Shown: piece after piece, positions 57,138 to 64,000 of the stretch
How the letters are laid out: every line of letters starts with the position of its first letter
How positions within the stretch are numbered: position 1 is the stretch's first letter
Origin: Dehalococcoidia bacterium
GTDB lineage: Bacteria; Chloroflexota; Dehalococcoidia; Lucifugimonadales; JAGWBF01
DNA length: 64,000 nt
Direction: 5' to 3'
Assembly: GCA_021295955.1 (NCBI GenBank)
Contig: JAGWBJ010000011.1
Span: 1 to 64,000 of the forward strand
Notes under the pieces: model-generated
What the model saw: only the letters and a program-made list of their open reading frames with translations
What the model was told of the DNA's origin: nothing
Databases searched by the model: none
Program-made: the position numbers and the translations under genes

Positions 57138-57229
57138 TGAGCAACCCCCGCCGCGACGTGGGAGACCGGCTTGTAAGAGAGCGGGAAGCCCGTCGTCTTA
57201 GGGCTGAAGTAGGGCGCAGGTGGGCCTAA
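57134..57229 (+). CDS. Possible coupled micro-ORF between proB and proA
   Basis: 31 codons beginning with an ATG that overlaps the proB stop as ATGA. The product is short and strongly charged, with arginine and glutamate making up most of its second half (REREARRLRAEVGRR). Coupling geometry is good, but length and composition allow chance. The remaining 82 bp to proA show no gene. Confidence 0.3.
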   Translation: MMSNPRRDVGDRLVREREARRLRAEVGRRWA

Positions 57230-57311
57230 CGAAAGTGGTCGCCGGTATGGGTCTTGGAGCACTCGAGGCCCTTTGGACCGGCGGCGTTATGATGCTTGCA
57301 GAGGTAATGGA

Positions 57312-58586
57312 ATGACTACCACCGTCGACATACTACTGGAGAAGGGAGAGGCGGCGCGGACCGCCGCTCGAAGACTGGCCAAGCTGTCCTCGGCCGTAAA
57401 GGACCGGGCCCTGAACGGAGTAGCCGACGCGCTGGAGGCCGCCCAGGAAACGGTGCTGGAGGCGAACGAGAAGGACCTGGAGGCCGGGAGGGCGGCAGGG
57501 CTGAGCGATGCCCTCCTGGACCGGCTCCTTCTCGACCCGGAAAGGCTGCGGGGGATGGCTGCGGACGTGCGCAGCATCGCCCTGCTGCCCGACCCGGTGG
57601 GCGAGATGTTCGAGGTCCGCACGCTGCCCAACGGGCTGACCGTGGGCAAGAAGCGGGTGCCCCTGGGCGTCATCGGCGCCATCTACGAGAGCCGCCCCAA
57701 CGTAACGGCCGACATCTCGGCCCTGTGCCTGAAGTCGGGCAACGCTTGTATTCTTCGGGGAGGCCGGGAGGCGTTCAACTCCAACTTGGCCCTCACGGGC
57801 ATGGTCCGCCGCGCCATCGCCCAGGCCGGCGTGCCCGAGGGCGCCGTCCAGTTCGTGGACAACACCGACAGGGCCCTTGTGGAGCCCATGCTCCGGATGA
57901 AGGAGCACATCGACCTCATGATTCCCAGGGGCGGCGCCGAGCTGGTGCGGTTCGTGGCCGAAACTGCCTCCATGCCCGTGGTCGCGGGAGGGATCGGAGT
58001 GTGCCACACCTACGTGGACAAGTCCGCCGATCTGGACAAGGCGATGGGAATCGTCTATAACGCCAAGGTCCAAAGGCCGACGGTATGCAACGCCATGGAC
58101 ACGCTCCTGGTGCACTCGGCCACGGCTGCCAGCTACCTGCCCGCCGTCGCACGAGAGCTGTCCAAGGCGGGCGTCGAGCTGAGGTGCGACCGCCGGGCCC
58201 TCAGCATGGTGGGGAACCTGGACGGCGTGACCGCGGTCCCGGCAGCGCCCGAGGACTGGAGTACCGAGTTCCTATCCCTGGTGGCTGCCGTGCGCGTCGT
58301 GGACTCCCTGGATGAGGCCCTGGAGCACATCGAGGAGCACGGCTCCGGTCACTCGGAGGCCATCATAACCGAGGACTACTCGGCGGCCATGCGATTTCTG
58401 GACGAGGTGGACGCCGCCGCGGTGTTCGCCAACGCCAGCACCCGGTTCAACGACGGGGCCCAGTTCGGGCTGGGGGCCGAGGTCGGCATCAGCACCCAGA
58501 AGTACCATGCCAGGGGCCCCATGGGCCTGAGAGAGCTGACGTCCCACAAGTGGATCGTGCTGGGGACGGGCCAGGTCCGCACCTGA
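57312..58586 (+). CDS. proA: Glutamate-5-semialdehyde dehydrogenase
   Basis: 424 residues from the ATG with GAGG 7 nt before. Reduces glutamyl phosphate with NADPH. KRVPLGVIGAIYESRPNVTADISALCLKSGNACILRGG is the cofactor region (two adjacent motifs). VQFVDNTDR and HIDLMIPRGGAELV match the family. KVQRPTVCNAMDTLLVH carries the catalytic cysteine. ASTRFNDGAQFGLGAEVGISTQKYHARGPMGL is diagnostic of ProA. Confidence 0.96.
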   Translation: MTTTVDILLEKGEAARTAARRLAKLSSAVKDRALNGVADALEAAQETVLEANEKDLEAGRAAGLSDALLDRLLLDPERLRGMAADVRSIALLPDPVGEMFEVRTLPNGLTVGKKRVPLGVIGAIYESRPNVTADISALCLKSGNACILRGGREAFNSNLALTGMVRRAIAQAGVPEGAVQFVDNTDRALVEPMLRMKEHIDLMIPRGGAELVRFVAETASMPVVAGGIGVCHTYVDKSADLDKAMGIVYNAKVQRPTVCNAMDTLLVHSATAASYLPAVARELSKAGVELRCDRRALSMVGNLDGVTAVPAAPEDWSTEFLSLVAAVRVVDSLDEALEHIEEHGSGHSEAIITEDYSAAMRFLDEVDAAAVFANASTRFNDGAQFGLGAEVGISTQKYHARGPMGLRELTSHKWIVLGTGQVRT

Positions 58587-58647
58587 GACTCCACCGGCCC
58601 CGCCTTGACTCCGCAGGCCTGCGGTCGAAAACCAGAGGGAGGTAACC

Positions 58648-58962
58648 GTGCCCAACTACTACTTCGAGAGGGACTGTCGCACACCTTACTCCGAGTCGTA
58701 CACGGTCCTCGACGACGAGCACTCGGTGGGCAGGGTGGACCTCCATTTTACGCCCACCATCGTCCACTGCACCCTGTGCGTGCTGGAGAGCCTCACCCAG
58801 GAGGAGGTGCAGGAGCTGATAGAGACCGTCGACGACGATCTAGTGGACGCCGTGGGGGTCTACCGGGAGGAGTTCATCGTCCACGTCTACCAGGGCAGGG
58901 ACGCCGGCGTGTACAGCGACAACGGCTTCGGTCAGAACGGGGACGCTACCGAGGAGGCGTAG
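58648..58962 (+). CDS. Small acidic hypothetical protein
   Basis: 104 residues from a GTG preceded by GGGAGG. Strongly acidic, with a cysteine pair (HCTLCVLESL) and EEVQELIETVDDDLVD. The end (VYQGRDAGVYSDNGFGQNG) is glycine-rich. No membrane segment or family recognised. It is 61 bp after proA. Its TAG directly abuts the end of the hicA remnant on the other strand. Confidence 0.65.
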   Translation: MPNYYFERDCRTPYSESYTVLDDEHSVGRVDLHFTPTIVHCTLCVLESLTQEEVQELIETVDDDLVDAVGVYREEFIVHVYQGRDAGVYSDNGFGQNGDATEEA

Positions 58963-59028
58963 CTACCCGGGGCATTCAAACGCCCTGGCTGCCTCTCTGC
59001 CGGAGAGTAGAGGCAGCCGTGACGTCAA
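58963..59028 (-). pseudogene. hicA: Truncated hicA toxin remnant
   Basis: Starting at a TTG that overlaps the hicB stop, the frame reads M-T-S-R-L-P-L-L-S-G-R-E-A-A-R-A-F-E, which matches the first helix of HicA toxins (LPxLSGREVVRAFE type). It then breaks off after Cys-Pro-Gly at a stop, leaving 21 codons of about 60-80. The RNA-binding histidine region is gone. It ends exactly beside the stop of the convergent small gene. Confidence 0.55.
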
Positions 59029-59246
59029 ATCACAACCTCCACCCGGGAGACCTCTGCGGCTGGGACGGGCAGCCCCTTCTCCTGACGGACGGTTAGGATG
59101 CCCCTTGTGGCTTGCTTGATGTTCGCCAAGGCTTCGTCGGCCGTCCTCCCCTGGCTTACGCAGCCGGGCAGAGCGGGGCATTCGGCTGCTATGTAGTCAT
59201 CCTCGTCTCGTTCCAGGGTTACCAGGAACTCGATCTTCTCCGCCAT
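59025..59246 (-). CDS. hicB: HicB family antitoxin-like protein
   Basis: 73 residues. FLVTLERDEDDYIAAECPALPGCVSQGRTADEALANIKQAT is the HicB partial RNase H fold. The C-terminal DNA-binding segment of longer HicBs is absent. AAGGGG precedes the ATG, which directly follows the transketolase stop with no gap. Normally it neutralises HicA, an mRNA-cleaving toxin, but here the toxin gene is truncated. It may persist as an orphan or antidote. Confidence 0.9.
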   Translation of the reverse strand: MAEKIEFLVTLERDEDDYIAAECPALPGCVSQGRTADEALANIKQATRGILTVRQEKGLPVPAAEVSRVEVVI

Positions 59247-60194
59247 TCACGGCCCCTTGCGGCCCATGACCTTCTTCACCGCGTTCACCACGTCCGATGG
59301 GGCCAGGTGGTACTTCTCCATGAGCTGGGCGGGTTTGCCCGACTCGGCGTACCGGTCCAGCGCCACCGTCTCCAAAGGCACCGGATGCCCCTTGCCCAGG
59401 GTCTGGGCGACGATGCTGCCCAGGCCGCCGTGTATGTAGTGCTCCTCCACCGTCACCGCCGCTCCCGTCTCCCGGGCGGCCTCCAGTATGGCGGCCTCGT
59501 CCACGGGTTTCAGTGTGTGCACGTTCACCACCCGGCAGCTCGTCCCCTGGGATGCCAGGTCATCCGCGGCCTGCAACGCCGTCGAGACCGCCACCCCCAC
59601 GGAGAATATCGTCACGTCTCGCCCCTGCCGCAGCACCTCCGCCTTGCCCAGCCGGAAGTCGCAGCCGTCCGTGTGTATTACGGGGGTCGCGGGCCGGTAG
59701 AGGCGGACGTAGAAGGGCCCGGGGGTTTCCGCGGCGGCGCGGATGGCCTCCGCCGTCTCGGGGCCGTCCGAGGGGGCCACTACCGTGAACCCGGGCAGGG
59801 AGCACATCAGCGCCAGGTCCTCGATGCTCTGGGCCGACATGCCGTCCTCCCCGGTGAGCAGCCCCGCGTGGGTGCAGACGATCTTCACGTTGAGGTGTGC
59901 CTGGGCTATGCTGACCCTTATCTGGTCGAAGGGGCGGCATGTCCCGAACACGGAGAAGGTGCTGACGAAGGGTATCTTGCCCGCCGAGGCCATTCCCGCG
60001 GCCACGCCCATCATGTTCTGCTCCGCCGGGCCGAAGTCGAAGAACCGGTCCGGGATCTCGTCCCGGAACAGGTGGGTGAACGTGGACTTGTTGAGGTCTC
60101 CCCCCAGGCCCACGATGTCGGGGTTCTCCTTGGCCAGCTCCAGCAGCGTCCTGCCGTAGACTTCCCGGGTCGAGGCGGTGGAAACTGCTACCAT
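59247..60194 (-). CDS. Transketolase, C-terminal subunit
   Basis: 315 residues, ATG preceded by GGAGGGG. It contains the pyrimidine-binding and C-terminal domains of a split transketolase (GLGGDLNKSTFTHLF, DFGPAEQNMMGVAAGMASAGKIPFVSTF, CTHAGLLTGEDGMSAQSIEDLA). DIxVFSVG-type strand DVTIFSVGVAVSTALQAADDL lies in the last domain. It works with the subunit encoded just upstream to move two-carbon units between sugar phosphates, or makes a related C2 transfer. Confidence 0.93.
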   Translation of the reverse strand: MVAVSTASTREVYGRTLLELAKENPDIVGLGGDLNKSTFTHLFRDEIPDRFFDFGPAEQNMMGVAAGMASAGKIPFVSTFSVFGTCRPFDQIRVSIAQAHLNVKIVCTHAGLLTGEDGMSAQSIEDLALMCSLPGFTVVAPSDGPETAEAIRAAAETPGPFYVRLYRPATPVIHTDGCDFRLGKAEVLRQGRDVTIFSVGVAVSTALQAADDLASQGTSCRVVNVHTLKPVDEAAILEAARETGAAVTVEEHYIHGGLGSIVAQTLGKGHPVPLETVALDRYAESGKPAQLMEKYHLAPSDVVNAVKKVMGRKGP

Positions 60195-60230
60195 AACCCC
60201 TCCACTGTGGTTGGGTTGGGTCGATACCGG

Positions 60231-61121
60231 CTAGGACAGCTCGGCCATGGCCCTCTGGTACTCGTCCTCGTTGGGGGCGCGGCCATGGAAGTCCGGGTTG
60301 TTCTCCATGAAGGTGACTCCCTTGCCCTTGACGGTACGCGCCACTATCGCCGTCGGCCGCCCCCGGGTCCGCCGCGCCTTGCCTGCCGCGTCCACGATCT
60401 GCGCGAGGTCGTGGCCGTCGATCTCGATGACCCGCCATCCGAAGGCCCGCCACTTGGAGCCCAGGGGCTCCAGGTCCATGACCTCGCTCGTGAACCGGTC
60501 GTTCTGGATGCCGTTTCGGTCGATGAAGGCGGTCAGATTGCCCAGCTTGTAGTGGGAGGCCGCCATGGCCGCCTCCCACACCTGGCCCTCGTCGCACTCG
60601 CCGTCGCCGAGAAGGGCGTATATCCGGGAGCCCCGCCCGTCCAGCTTGGCCGCCAGGGACACTCCCACGGCGAAGGAGAGACCCTGGCCCAGGGAGCCGG
60701 AGTTCATCTCCACTCCGGGGGTCATCGTGTGCGCGTGGCCCTGGAGCTTGCTGCCGATGCTGCGGAAGGTCGGCAGCCACTCCCGCGGGAAGTATCCGCA
60801 CCGGGCCAGCACCGCGTACAGGCCGGGGCAGGCGTGGCCCTTGCTGAGGACGAAACGGTCTCGGTCGGGCCATCCGGGGTCGTTGGGGTCGTGCCGCATG
60901 ACCAGAAAGTACAGGGCTGCCAGTATCTCCATCTCGGAGAAGGAGCCGCCCGGATGCCCACTGCCTGCAGCGTAGATCATGTCGATGACGTCCCGCCTCA
61001 TCCCCTTGATGATGCCCGACAGATCCTCCAGGCTCTTCACACGCCCCGCCGACGGAAAAACCTCGGCGGCTACTTTGGCCGAGGTCTTCTTCTCCCCTTG
61101 CTGCAGCCTTGTGGAGGCCAA
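60231..61121 (-). CDS. Transketolase, N-terminal subunit
   Basis: 296 residues from a TTG preceded by GGGAGG. GSGHPGGSFSEMEILAALYF and DRFVLSKGHACPGLYAVLA mark the transketolase N-domain. GHAHTMTPGVEMNSGSLGQGLSFAVG lines the active site. The thiamine diphosphate/Mg motif is GDGECDEGQVWEAAMAASHYKLGNL. The last segment is TVKGKGVTFMENNPDFHGRAPN. Operon with the C-terminal subunit (36-bp gap) and hicB, from one promoter. Confidence 0.94.
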   Translation of the reverse strand: MASTRLQQGEKKTSAKVAAEVFPSAGRVKSLEDLSGIIKGMRRDVIDMIYAAGSGHPGGSFSEMEILAALYFLVMRHDPNDPGWPDRDRFVLSKGHACPGLYAVLARCGYFPREWLPTFRSIGSKLQGHAHTMTPGVEMNSGSLGQGLSFAVGVSLAAKLDGRGSRIYALLGDGECDEGQVWEAAMAASHYKLGNLTAFIDRNGIQNDRFTSEVMDLEPLGSKWRAFGWRVIEIDGHDLAQIVDAAGKARRTRGRPTAIVARTVKGKGVTFMENNPDFHGRAPNEDEYQRAMAELS

Positions 61122-61157
61122 CGCACACCTCCCTTTCCCGTCCGCTGGTGCGGGCAG

Positions 61158-61186
61158 ATTATAACAACGGGGGGGTGGCGTGTCTA
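61158..61186 (-). promoter_or_regulatory. Promoter of the transketolase-hicB operon
   Basis: Minus-strand TAGACA (61181-61186), 17-bp spacer, TATAAT (61158-61163). The leader is about 30 nt. Confidence 0.62.
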
Positions 61187-61290
61187 CCGGCCCGGCGGCC
61201 CCCGGACTCCTGTCCCCGCCCCGGGGTTGGCAGGCCCCGCAGCTGGTTCCTGGGGCGCGGAGAGTCGCCGCAACCGGGGGACAGTGGGCT

Positions 61291-61296
61291 TATAAT
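61291..61296 (+). promoter_or_regulatory. -10 box just before the amidohydrolase
   Basis: Consensus TATAAT ends 9 bp before the GTG start, so the transcript would have a leader of a few nt at most. The -35 region is poor. Confidence 0.4.
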
Positions 61297-61305
61297 GGTT
61301 CCGCG

Positions 61306-62145
61306 GTGATAGTCGACTTCCACACCCACATAGTGCCCCCGCGCTTTCTGGAGCGGCGCGAAGAGACCGCCCGGCGGGACGCCACCTTCCGCGCCCTCTT
61401 CTCGGACCCGGGGTCGAGACTGGCCACGGCCGACGACCTGGTCTCGGCGATGGACGGCGCCGGAGTGGACGCGTCCGTGGTCATGGGGGTCGGCTGGACC
61501 GACAGAGAGGTGGCCAGGGAAGCCAACGACTACATCATTCAGGCCGTGGAGCGCCACCCGGGAAGGCTCGTGGGCTTCTGCTCCGTGAACCCGGGCTGGG
61601 GGCCCGACGCCGTGGCGGAGGCCGGCAGGTGCGCGGCCCGCGGCGCCGCCGGCATTGGCGAGCTCCATCCCGATAGCCAGGGGTTCGACCTGGGCGACGC
61701 CGAAACGATGGCCCCCTTGATGGGCCTCGCCAGGGACCGGGGGCTGGTGGTCCTGACTCACTCCTCGGAGCCCGTGGGCCACACCTACCCCGGCAAGGGG
61801 AAGACAACGCCGGAGGTGCTCTACGCCTTCGCCCGCAACTTTCCCGGCAACACCCTCGTGTTCGCCCACTGGGGTGGAGGCCTGCCCTTCTATACGTTGA
61901 TGCCCGAGGTGAGGGATGCCTTGGACCGGGTCTACTACGACACCGCGGCCTCCCCGCTGCTGTACTCACCCGGGGTATTCTCCGCGGCGGCTGGCCTCGG
62001 CGTCACGGACCGTGTGCTGTTCGGCACCGACTTCCCGCTGATACGTCACCGGCGCCTGTTGCGAGAGGTGGAAGGAGCGCCCCTCGCCGACTCGGCGCGG
62101 CGCGCCATCATGGGAGAGAACGCCCGGGGTCTGCTTGGCCTGTGA
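61306..62145 (+). CDS. Amidohydrolase family protein (ACMSD-like)
   Basis: 279 residues from the GTG at 61306, which gives VIVDFHTHIVPP with the HxH metal ligands at the N-terminus; longer frames upstream lack similarity. GVDASVVMGVGWTD and NDYIIQAVERHPGRLVGFCSVNP are typical of amidohydrolase_2. GLVVLTHSSEPVGH and FAHWGGGLPFY carry further histidines, and VLFGTDFPLI the catalytic aspartate. The family includes decarboxylases and hydrolases; the substrate is unknown. It overlaps thpR by GTGA. Confidence 0.88.
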   Translation: MIVDFHTHIVPPRFLERREETARRDATFRALFSDPGSRLATADDLVSAMDGAGVDASVVMGVGWTDREVAREANDYIIQAVERHPGRLVGFCSVNPGWGPDAVAEAGRCAARGAAGIGELHPDSQGFDLGDAETMAPLMGLARDRGLVVLTHSSEPVGHTYPGKGKTTPEVLYAFARNFPGNTLVFAHWGGGLPFYTLMPEVRDALDRVYYDTAASPLLYSPGVFSAAAGLGVTDRVLFGTDFPLIRHRRLLREVEGAPLADSARRAIMGENARGLLGL

Positions 62146-62723
62146 TCCGGGCCTTCGTCGCCGTGGACATCTCGCAGGAGGCCCGGCGGACTCTGGCCGA
62201 GGCCGTCGATTCCCTCCACGGCCGCGGGATTTCCGGAGTGCGCTGGGTCAGGCCCTCGGCGATCCACCTTACCCTCAAGTTCCTGGGCGAGGTGGACGCC
62301 TCCCTCACCCCGGGCATCATGGACGCACTGGGGCGGGCGGCGTCCGGGCGGCCCCCCTTCAGGTTGGGCCTTTCCGGCCTGGGGGCGTTCCCCCGACCCG
62401 AGGCCCCGCGGACCATATGGGCAGGCCTGGAGGGCGACCTGGGGGAGTTGGAGGGCCTGCAACGGGACGTGGACCGGGAGGTGTCGCCGGCGGCGGGTGT
62501 GCCTGCGGAGAAGCGCCCATTCCTCCCCCACCTGACCCTCGGCCGGGTCCGGGACAGGGTCTCCTCCGCCCAGCGGCGGAGCATCGCCGATGCCCTGCGC
62601 CGCGCCGCCCTGGCACAGCCGCCTCCCTGGACCGTTGCCCGGCTGCACCTGGTCCGCAGCAACCTGACACCCGGCGGGGCCGTGTACGACATCCTGGGGA
62701 CCTGCGACATGGCCGTCGAGTAG
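62142..62723 (+). CDS. thpR: RNA 2',3'-cyclic phosphodiesterase
   Basis: 193 residues from a GTG overlapping the amidohydrolase stop. 2H phosphoesterase fold: IRAFVAVDISQEARRTLAE start, first HxTx motif in AIHLTLKFLGEV and second in FLPHLTLGRVRD. It opens 2',3'-cyclic phosphates on RNA ends. It is probably co-translated with the amidohydrolase, although no functional link is evident. Confidence 0.93.
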   Translation: MIRAFVAVDISQEARRTLAEAVDSLHGRGISGVRWVRPSAIHLTLKFLGEVDASLTPGIMDALGRAASGRPPFRLGLSGLGAFPRPEAPRTIWAGLEGDLGELEGLQRDVDREVSPAAGVPAEKRPFLPHLTLGRVRDRVSSAQRRSIADALRRAALAQPPPWTVARLHLVRSNLTPGGAVYDILGTCDMAVE

Positions 62724-62760
62724 TGAGGCGCGTGTGGGATGAGGGGCGCCGCCAAGTGAT

Positions 62761-62789
62761 TTGACAAACCGGGCGGGCCGCGCTAGTAT
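62761..62789 (+). promoter_or_regulatory. Promoter of the panD leader transcript
   Basis: TTGACA (62761-62766), 17-bp spacer, TAGTAT (62784-62789). The start would be near 62796, some 435 nt before panD. Confidence 0.65.
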
Positions 62790-62795
62790 ACCGAC

Positions 62796-63231
62796 GTATC
62801 CCAAACCATCCATCAGTTAGCGTGACTCCGCCGTTGGGGCCTGGGGTTTGAAGGAGCCTTGGCCAGTGGGCCGGGGCAACCACAGGCGCCGTCAGGCGGG
62901 TCCGGAGCGCAACTACCGAAAGAGTGTAATCCAGGGTCGAGTTGTGGGCCTGACATTTGAAATCGAGTTGGCCGGTCTCATGAAGCCGTGGGTGGCCGAT
63001 GGCCCGATGGCCGTCATCACGGAACGGTGGGCCCGTCCCGCCGGGACCGTCGCCGACGAGTCCCGTATAGGTCAGTTCCTCCCCACAGACCCTTAGCGGC
63101 GTCCCCTCCTTTCTCCCAAGCGACCCGTGCCACTGGGACCGGTTTCCCTTTTGCAACCGGCATCCCGCCATTCCGCGCCGTGTCATTGTGTTTTTTCACG
63201 GTGACTCCGGCCATTGAATTGAGGTGAAAAG
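62796..63231 (+). ncRNA. Long 5' leader or unidentified RNA before panD
   Basis: About 436 nt downstream of a good promoter with no convincing coding frame. It contains several hairpins: GGCC-AGTG-GGCC, GTCCC-GCC-GGGAC, and CCGGTT...AACCGG with a 10-nt loop. GGGGCAACC near 62873 recalls the core of SAM-I/SAM-IV riboswitches, but the other conserved parts are not convincing. An 82-codon frame (62848-63096) shows weaker third-position GC than real genes here. I call it a candidate structured RNA only. Confidence 0.35.
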
Positions 63232-63603
63232 TTGAGAAACCTTCTGAGGTCCAAGATCCACCGCGCGTACATTACGAGCACCGACGCCGACTACATTGGC
63301 AGTATTATCATCGACCGTGAGCTCATGGACCGGGCCGACCTGTGGGACTACGAAAAGGTGCTGATCTGCGACGTGACCAACGGCAACCGGTGGGAGACCT
63401 ACGTCTTGCCGGGAGACCGGGGGTCGGGCCGGGTATCCGTGCAGGGCGCCGGGGCGAGACTCTGCGACGTTGGCGATTGCGTCATCATCCTCTCTTTCGA
63501 CGTCTCCGACCGGCCCGTGGACCCCAAGATGATCCTGGTGGACCGGAACAACAGGTTCGTGGAGTACTTGGAGGGGGTTCCCGTTGAAGAGCCGGTTCAC
63601 TGA
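63232..63603 (+). CDS. panD: Aspartate 1-decarboxylase
   Basis: 123 residues from a TTG preceded by GAGGTG. RNLLRSKIHRAYITSTDADYIGSIIID matches PanD across two adjacent strands. The proenzyme self-cleaves at Gly23-Ser24 (YIGS) to form the pyruvoyl cofactor. NGNRWETYVLPGDRGSGRVSVQGAGARL and GDCVIILSF follow. It makes beta-alanine for pantothenate and coenzyme A. The C-terminus is a little longer than usual. A methyltransferase gene overlaps its end by 20 bp. Confidence 0.94.
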   Translation: MRNLLRSKIHRAYITSTDADYIGSIIIDRELMDRADLWDYEKVLICDVTNGNRWETYVLPGDRGSGRVSVQGAGARLCDVGDCVIILSFDVSDRPVDPKMILVDRNNRFVEYLEGVPVEEPVH

Positions 63604-64000
63604 GCTCAGTACCGAAGAGTTCTACGACGCCGAGGACGCCATCTACCGCTCCTTTTGGGACAGCGAGGGCGGCCTCCACTGGGGAGTGTTCGACGACAGT
63701 ACCGGCTCCGACTTCCTCAAGGCGTGCGACAACCTTAACAACATAATGGCCGGAAAGGCCCGCCTAGACGAGGAGGCCAGGCTCCTCGACCTGGGCTGCG
63801 GCAACGGGAAGACGTCCATGTGGCTCGCCGCCGCCCGCAAATGCCGGGTGACGGGGGTGGACCTGAGCGGCGTGCGCGTCGCCAACGCCATCGAGGCCCT
63901 GGAGGACCAGCCCGGAGAAATCAGAGCGAGGCTGGGATTCAAGAAGGGCTCGGGCACCGATCTGCCCTTTCCCGACGCCTCCTTCACCCACGTATGGAGC
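63584..64000 (+). CDS. SAM-dependent methyltransferase, 3' end missing
   Basis: 139 codons from a TTG at 63584, with GAGGGGG upstream, inside the end of panD, open to the window edge. LLDLGCGNGKTSMWLAA is the SAM-binding motif I. VTGVDLSGVRVANA is the second strand, and GSGTDLPFPDASFTHVWS the motif around the substrate side. The N-terminus (EEFYDAEDAIYRSFWDSEGGLHWGVFDD) resembles small-molecule or sterol-type methyltransferases. The substrate is unknown and the C-terminal half lies outside the window. Confidence 0.85.
   Translation, partial: MKSRFTELSTEEFYDAEDAIYRSFWDSEGGLHWGVFDDSTGSDFLKACDNLNNIMAGKARLDEEARLLDLGCGNGKTSMWLAAARKCRVTGVDLSGVRVANAIEALEDQPGEIRARLGFKKGSGTDLPFPDASFTHVWS

Noticed and set aside
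62848-63096. 82-codon frame in the panD leader as a protein gene
   Set aside because: No ribosome site, weaker third-position GC than real genes here, and it covers the hairpin-rich part of the leader. Kept only as a way to refute the RNA hypothesis.
62796-63231. RNase P RNA, tmRNA, SRP RNA or cobalamin riboswitch in the panD leader
   Set aside because: I looked for their conserved cores on both strands and found none. CCGGTT...AACCGG with GCCACTG nearby only superficially resembles a B12 element.

Overview
The window is a GC-rich bacterial chromosome segment with no rRNA, phage or IS element. Gene content points to the phylum Chloroflexota, most likely a Dehalococcoidia or SAR202-type lineage (inference). 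The pointers are a B12-dependent ribonucleotide reductase beside ftsZ, a division cluster reduced to rsmH-ftsA-ftsZ with no mur genes, several lipoproteins with Pro-Thr linkers, F420/flavin-type oxidoreductases, DUF3179 and FG-GAP/UnbV proteins, many GTG/TTG starts, and many amidohydrolases and racemase-type catabolic genes. A 16S or marker-gene tree would be needed to fix the taxonomy.

Layout. 1-7.1 kb: the 3' end of a Pro-Thr surface protein, then gltB-gltD (glutamate synthase) on the minus strand. 7.2-8.1 kb: a small lipoprotein with an apparent frameshift in its signal peptide, and a possible gene remnant. 8.2-12.8 kb: ftsH followed by hflK/hflC-type SPFH genes, the membrane quality-control module. 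13-24.8 kb: accessory metabolism: DUF3179 lipoprotein; a racemase-SDR-zinc dehydrogenase operon; an M42 peptidase facing an amidohydrolase operon; a PPOX/F420 protein; a cupredoxin lipoprotein; an FG-GAP/UnbV protein; two hypotheticals. 25-32.7 kb: rsmH-ftsA-ftsZ ending in a strong terminator, then nrdR and nrdJ. Both nrd promoters carry paired NrdR-box-like sites 31 bp apart. 32.7-39.2 kb: pdxA, proC-yggT, padR with a HAAS-type membrane protein, degV and pepA. 39.3-39.6 kb: tRNA-His and tRNA-Arg under one promoter, with CCA encoded.

39.6-46.9 kb: gamma-glutamyltransferase-like protein, N-acyl-D-amino-acid deacylase, RidA, a luciferase-like oxidoreductase and a threonine-synthase-like enzyme divergent from back-to-back promoters, a duplicated EthD-like protein and a cupin. 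47-47.9 kb: a DUF3800 gene of clearly lower GC, probably acquired. 48-51.4 kb: ketopantoate-reductase-like gene, hypotheticals, and a Pro-Thr minisatellite lipoprotein. 51.5-58.6 kb: mfd, a HAD hydrolase, and proB-proA with a possible coupled micro-ORF. With proC at 34 kb this gives a complete proline pathway. 58.6-62.7 kb: a small hypothetical, hicB with a truncated hicA, a split transketolase, an amidohydrolase and thpR. 62.7-64 kb: a promoter and a leader of about 440 nt before panD, then the 5' part of a methyltransferase running off the window.

The most interesting items are the nrdR/nrdJ tandem operators, the long structured-looking panD leader, the hicA remnant behind an intact hicB at the end of a transketolase operon, the low-GC DUF3800 island flanked by near-perfect promoters, and an SDR whose catalytic lysine is a serine. 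I did not find a multi-gene defence island or a CRISPR array. No search or computation was run; family calls rest on motifs read from the translations.
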